NCBI GenBank assembly: GCA_019310535.1
Contig: JAFDED010000015.1
Coordinates: 1 to 54,975 of the forward strand
Direction: 5' to 3'
Length of the DNA: 54,975 nucleotides
From: Deltaproteobacteria bacterium
GTDB lineage: Bacteria > Desulfobacterota > JAFDED01
The notes under the pieces were generated by a model, which made no database searches, had not been told where the DNA came from, and worked only from the letters and a program-made list of their open reading frames with translations. Shown piece after piece: positions 52,198 to 54,975 of the stretch (the stretch's first letter is position 1; every line of letters starts with the position of its first letter). Position numbers and translations under genes: made by a program.

Positions 52198-53667
52198 ATG
52201 CAGTGGTATAATTTTATGTACTTTATTCGGTGGCAGGATGTCGTGGATGTGTTGTTCCTTGCCTTCCTGCTGTATCGCTTGACCGTTTTGCTCTGGGGCA
52301 CAAACGCTTTTCAAATATTGTTGGGGATCTCTTTTGTTTGGTTCCTGGGACTGGGAGCCAGAGCAACCGGGCTGATCCTGACCAACTGGATTCTTCAGGG
52401 CCTGAGCGCAGTCAGTATGGTCGTATTGGTAGTTATATTTCGGAACGAGATTCGCAACACCCTTTTCCGCATAAACCCGATGCATTTGATAACGGGGGCC
52501 CCAACTAAATCGCTCGGGGAAGATTATCCCTTCCTGGCCAGCGCCGTATTCTCTCTGGCACGCAGGAAGATTGGAGCTTTGCTTGTTTTCCCTCGGCGTC
52601 ATAATCTAAATGAATATATAAGGGAAGGTGTGGAACTGCGCGCCGTGTTCAGCCAACCCCTTCTGGACAGCATCTTTAACCCAAAATCTCCCCTGCATGA
52701 TGGGGCGGTCATTCTCAACAACGGGCGGATTATTCGGGCCGCTTGCCTTCTTCCATTGACCGACGGGGAGAACCTGCCGCTGAAATATGGCACTCGACAT
52801 CGAGCTGCTGTAGGGTTGACAGAAAAAAGCGATGCACTCGTGGTGGCGGTTTCGGAGGAGAGAGGCGAGGTCTCTGTTGCAGAGGCGGGAAAGTTGCTCA
52901 CCATTCCGTCCACGGAGATTCTTGAGAGCAGACTATGGGAGTTGATGGAAGGCGGACCCGATGGACGAGAGGGGAATCCGAAACGACGCAAAGCCGCTTT
53001 TCCCGGCAACTGGCAGGCTCAACTGGCTGCACTGGCTATCTCTATGGCCATCTGGTTCTTTTTCGTCGGAGAGAAAGAGTCCCTTATAACTATGAATCTT
53101 TCCCTCGAATTCAGAGATATTCCGCGCACGATGCACATGGTCAGCTCATCCGCGGACCAAGTCGAGGTACAGATATCCGGCCGACACCGCATGATTGCTT
53201 CTCTCAGGCCGGATCAAATAAAGGCGTTTTTAACTTTGAAAAATGCCCAAGCCGGCAGCAACTTTTTTCCACTCACCGCTGCCAACGTTGCTGCTCCAGT
53301 CGGCATCCGCGTCAGCAGAATCTTCCCCGGCCAGTTGATGATATTCATGGAAGGACTGCTCACCCGCAATGTTGCCGTGAATCCAAGCTTTACAGGACAA
53401 ATTCCTGATGGCAGAATAATGGCAGGCTACACTGTTGCTCCAAGCCGGTTGACGGTGACGGGACCTCGCTCTGTAGTGAGAGAGCTTGAGGATGTCCGTA
53501 CGGAGCCCATAAACCTTGCAGCCCTGGATAAAAACCTGGAGGTTGAGGTGGGAGTGATTCTTTCTCCGGCATCTCTTCGCCTCGGCCCAAATCAGCCTGC
53601 CAAGGTTCGCGTTAAAGTGCGTCTCGCCCAAGATACTGAAGGCGATACTGCGGGGACAAGTAAATAG
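52198..53667 (+). CDS. Diadenylate cyclase CdaA fused to YbbR (CdaR-like) domains
   Basis: 489 residues. Three N-terminal transmembrane helices (about 15-95), then the DAC domain (about 100-265) with both catalytic signatures: DGA at 168-170 (PLHDGAVI) and RHR at 200-202. This module makes cyclic di-AMP from ATP. A fourth helix (about 280-298) leads to two YbbR-type repeats (about 299-390 and 391-485), which would sit outside the membrane. In Firmicutes the YbbR protein CdaR is a separate neighbour that modulates CdaA; here both are one chain. The DAC domain is cytoplasmic if the first three helices are oriented as in CdaA. The gene follows the acyl-CoA ligase by 43 bp and precedes lptG. Confidence 0.9.
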   Translation: MQWYNFMYFIRWQDVVDVLFLAFLLYRLTVLLWGTNAFQILLGISFVWFLGLGARATGLILTNWILQGLSAVSMVVLVVIFRNEIRNTLFRINPMHLITGAPTKSLGEDYPFLASAVFSLARRKIGALLVFPRRHNLNEYIREGVELRAVFSQPLLDSIFNPKSPLHDGAVILNNGRIIRAACLLPLTDGENLPLKYGTRHRAAVGLTEKSDALVVAVSEERGEVSVAEAGKLLTIPSTEILESRLWELMEGGPDGREGNPKRRKAAFPGNWQAQLAALAISMAIWFFFVGEKESLITMNLSLEFRDIPRTMHMVSSSADQVEVQISGRHRMIASLRPDQIKAFLTLKNAQAGSNFFPLTAANVAAPVGIRVSRIFPGQLMIFMEGLLTRNVAVNPSFTGQIPDGRIMAGYTVAPSRLTVTGPRSVVRELEDVRTEPINLAALDKNLEVEVGVILSPASLRLGPNQPAKVRVKVRLAQDTEGDTAGTSK

Positions 53668-53703
53668 TCTGCCTTTCGCGGGGGACCCAAAGGGATTTCA
53701 AAA

Positions 53704-54783
53704 TTGAAGATTATCTCTCGGTATGTATTGCGTGAATTTTTTAAGATATTCGCTTTAACCGTATGCGGATTACTGACCATCATAATGGTCTTCGATTTTT
53801 TTGAAAACCTTGATCTGATAACCTTATTTCATGCTCCACCAAAGTTATTCTTTTATTTTCTTGTATTTCGCGTTCCCTTCGTGGTTTACCAGCTTATTCC
53901 GCTGAGCGCGCTGATATCAACACTCATTTGTCTGAACCTTTTTGCCAGAAACCGTGAGGTCGTCGCCATGAGGGCCAATGGAATCAGCCTCTACCATTTG
54001 GCCGGCCCCATCCTGGTACTATGTTTTGGACTCTCTCTATTCTGCTTGATCCTGAACGAATCCATTGTTCCGGCGGCCAATGTTCGGTCTCGATGGATCG
54101 AGCGGATTGAGATCAAGAAAAAAAAGCCCCTCTATATGTTTCCTACTGAGCACATCTGGCTCCGAAACCACAATAACATATATAGTATCAACTGGTATGA
54201 TGAAAAGAATACAACGCTTCACCAGGTCTCCATCAACGAGTTTGATGATCACTTTGAACTCGTTCGGCGTTGGGAAGCGCGCACAGGAATCTGGGATGGC
54301 CGGAGTTGGGTGTTCCATGACGTTAATGTCAAACAGCTTGATCAGCAGGGCCGCTTTCAATTGACCAAAAAAAAGAGGGAGCGCATCCCTTTTCCCCTCA
54401 AACCGGATGACTTTACGCGGCCCGAAAAAAAAATAGAGGAAATGAGCTACTTTGAACTGCGGGATTATATTCAGCAAGCGCAAGAGGAAGGCCACGATGC
54501 TACTTTCTACCTCCCCGGGCTTCAAGCCAAACTGGCGTTTCCTTTCGTCAGCTTCATTATGTCGCTCATTGCTATCCCTCTCGCACTGCGTACAGGCACC
54601 GGTAAGGGGATTGCCACAAGCATAGGGCTGGGGCTGCTCCTGGGCTTCGGCTATTGGCTTATATTCGGGTTTTCTCTTTCTTTCGGGCATGCGGGCTTCT
54701 TCCCCCCTGTGATTGCCGCGTGGCTGACAAACACTCTGTTTGCTTCCTTCGGGATTTTTCTTTTATTGACCGTCCGTTACTGA
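53704..54783 (+). CDS. lptG: LPS export ABC transporter permease LptG
   Basis: 359 residues. Six helices, three at each end (about 13-35, 50-85 and 95-115; 270-290, 300-320 and 333-356), around a periplasmic beta-jellyroll of about 150 residues. The N-terminus (ISRYVLREFFKIF) and the VFDFFENLD segment fit LptG/LptF permeases, which with LptB extract lipopolysaccharide from the inner membrane. Starts with TTG 53704, about 9 nt after AAAGGGA. No partner lptF appears on either side in the window. Assigned LptG rather than LptF on N-terminal pattern; moderate certainty on which. Confidence 0.88.
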   Translation: MKIISRYVLREFFKIFALTVCGLLTIIMVFDFFENLDLITLFHAPPKLFFYFLVFRVPFVVYQLIPLSALISTLICLNLFARNREVVAMRANGISLYHLAGPILVLCFGLSLFCLILNESIVPAANVRSRWIERIEIKKKKPLYMFPTEHIWLRNHNNIYSINWYDEKNTTLHQVSINEFDDHFELVRRWEARTGIWDGRSWVFHDVNVKQLDQQGRFQLTKKKRERIPFPLKPDDFTRPEKKIEEMSYFELRDYIQQAQEEGHDATFYLPGLQAKLAFPFVSFIMSLIAIPLALRTGTGKGIATSIGLGLLLGFGYWLIFGFSLSFGHAGFFPPVIAAWLTNTLFASFGIFLLLTVRY

Positions 54784-54903
54784 CCCTCTCCATAGAGCTC
54801 TCATTGCTTTACTCTACAAGCATTCATTGTACCCGGATACTTCTAAGGAACAGCGGCGGCAGCCCAAAAATAGACATTGAACTTGGCACAGCCTCTTTTT
54901 CAT

Positions 54904-54920
54904 CCCTTTTGAGGGTTTTT
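54904..54920 (+). terminator. Possible terminator after lptG
   Basis: CCCT (54904-54907), loop TTTG, AGGG (54912-54915), then TTTTT. The stem is only four base pairs, but an outer CCTC/GAGG pairing can extend it. Confidence 0.35.
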
Positions 54921-54975
54921 AACTCCTGGGGATAGAGATTTTATTCCAGTTGTACCTTGTTACATGTTTAATGAC

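Overview
The window looks like chromosome from a Desulfobacterota-type (deltaproteobacterial) Gram-negative anaerobe. The evidence is gene content and order: an argH / LptM-like lipoprotein / lysA-dapF-dapB run, a queA-tgt-yajC-secD-secF run, a fused 2-oxoacid:ferredoxin oxidoreductase, split cobalamin-dependent methylmalonyl-CoA mutase, a TRAP carboxylate transporter and an LPS export permease. No species can be named from the sequence alone. No rRNA, tRNA, CRISPR array, intact insertion sequence or prophage was seen.

Layout. 1-5.5 kb: arginine and lysine/diaminopimelate synthesis (argH, lipoprotein, lysA, dapF, dapB; dapA is absent). 5.5-8.4 kb: a fumarylacetoacetase-family hydrolase and a CoA-disulfide-reductase-like flavoprotein ending in a rhodanese domain. 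8.5-12.8 kb, minus strand: a five-gene operon of a DUF1847 protein, a gamma-alpha fused oxidoreductase subunit, beta subunit, ferredoxin subunit and a nicotinamidase-like hydrolase. 13.5-26.4 kb: envelope, DNA and tRNA housekeeping (LysM protein, dprA, topA, trmFO, queA, tgt, yajC, secD, secF, small lipoprotein). 26.6-34.6 kb: rplM-rpsI, argC, DUF6485, a membrane-anchored MEMO-AMMECR1 fusion, a zinc metallopeptidase, nth, a frameshifted HIT gene and miaB.

34.6-40.4 kb is an accessory island on the minus strand: a small membrane protein, a 995-residue SBBP beta-propeller surface protein, an unrecognised AT-rich gene, and a secreted collagen-like/DNRLRE protein whose start codon sits directly behind an intrinsic terminator, so its expression is probably controlled in the leader RNA. 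40.6-43.7 kb: methylmalonyl-CoA mutase (two subunits) and a SUMF1-domain protein. 43.7-44.3 kb has no intact gene but holds several inverted repeats. 44.3-48.8 kb: a catabolic unit of IclR regulator, amidohydrolase and TRAP transporter dctPQM. 49.2-54.8 kb: an AcuC-like deacetylase, an acetyl-CoA-synthetase-like ligase with an altered P-loop, a diadenylate cyclase fused to YbbR domains (CdaA-CdaR in one chain), and lptG.

Points most worth a second look: the CdaA-YbbR fusion beside a deacetylase/acyl-CoA ligase pair; the terminator-gated leader of the collagen-like gene; a roughly 80-bp element repeated in front of two tRNA-modification genes (tgt and miaB); the structured, gene-less stretch near 44.0-44.2 kb; and the one-base frameshift in the HIT gene.
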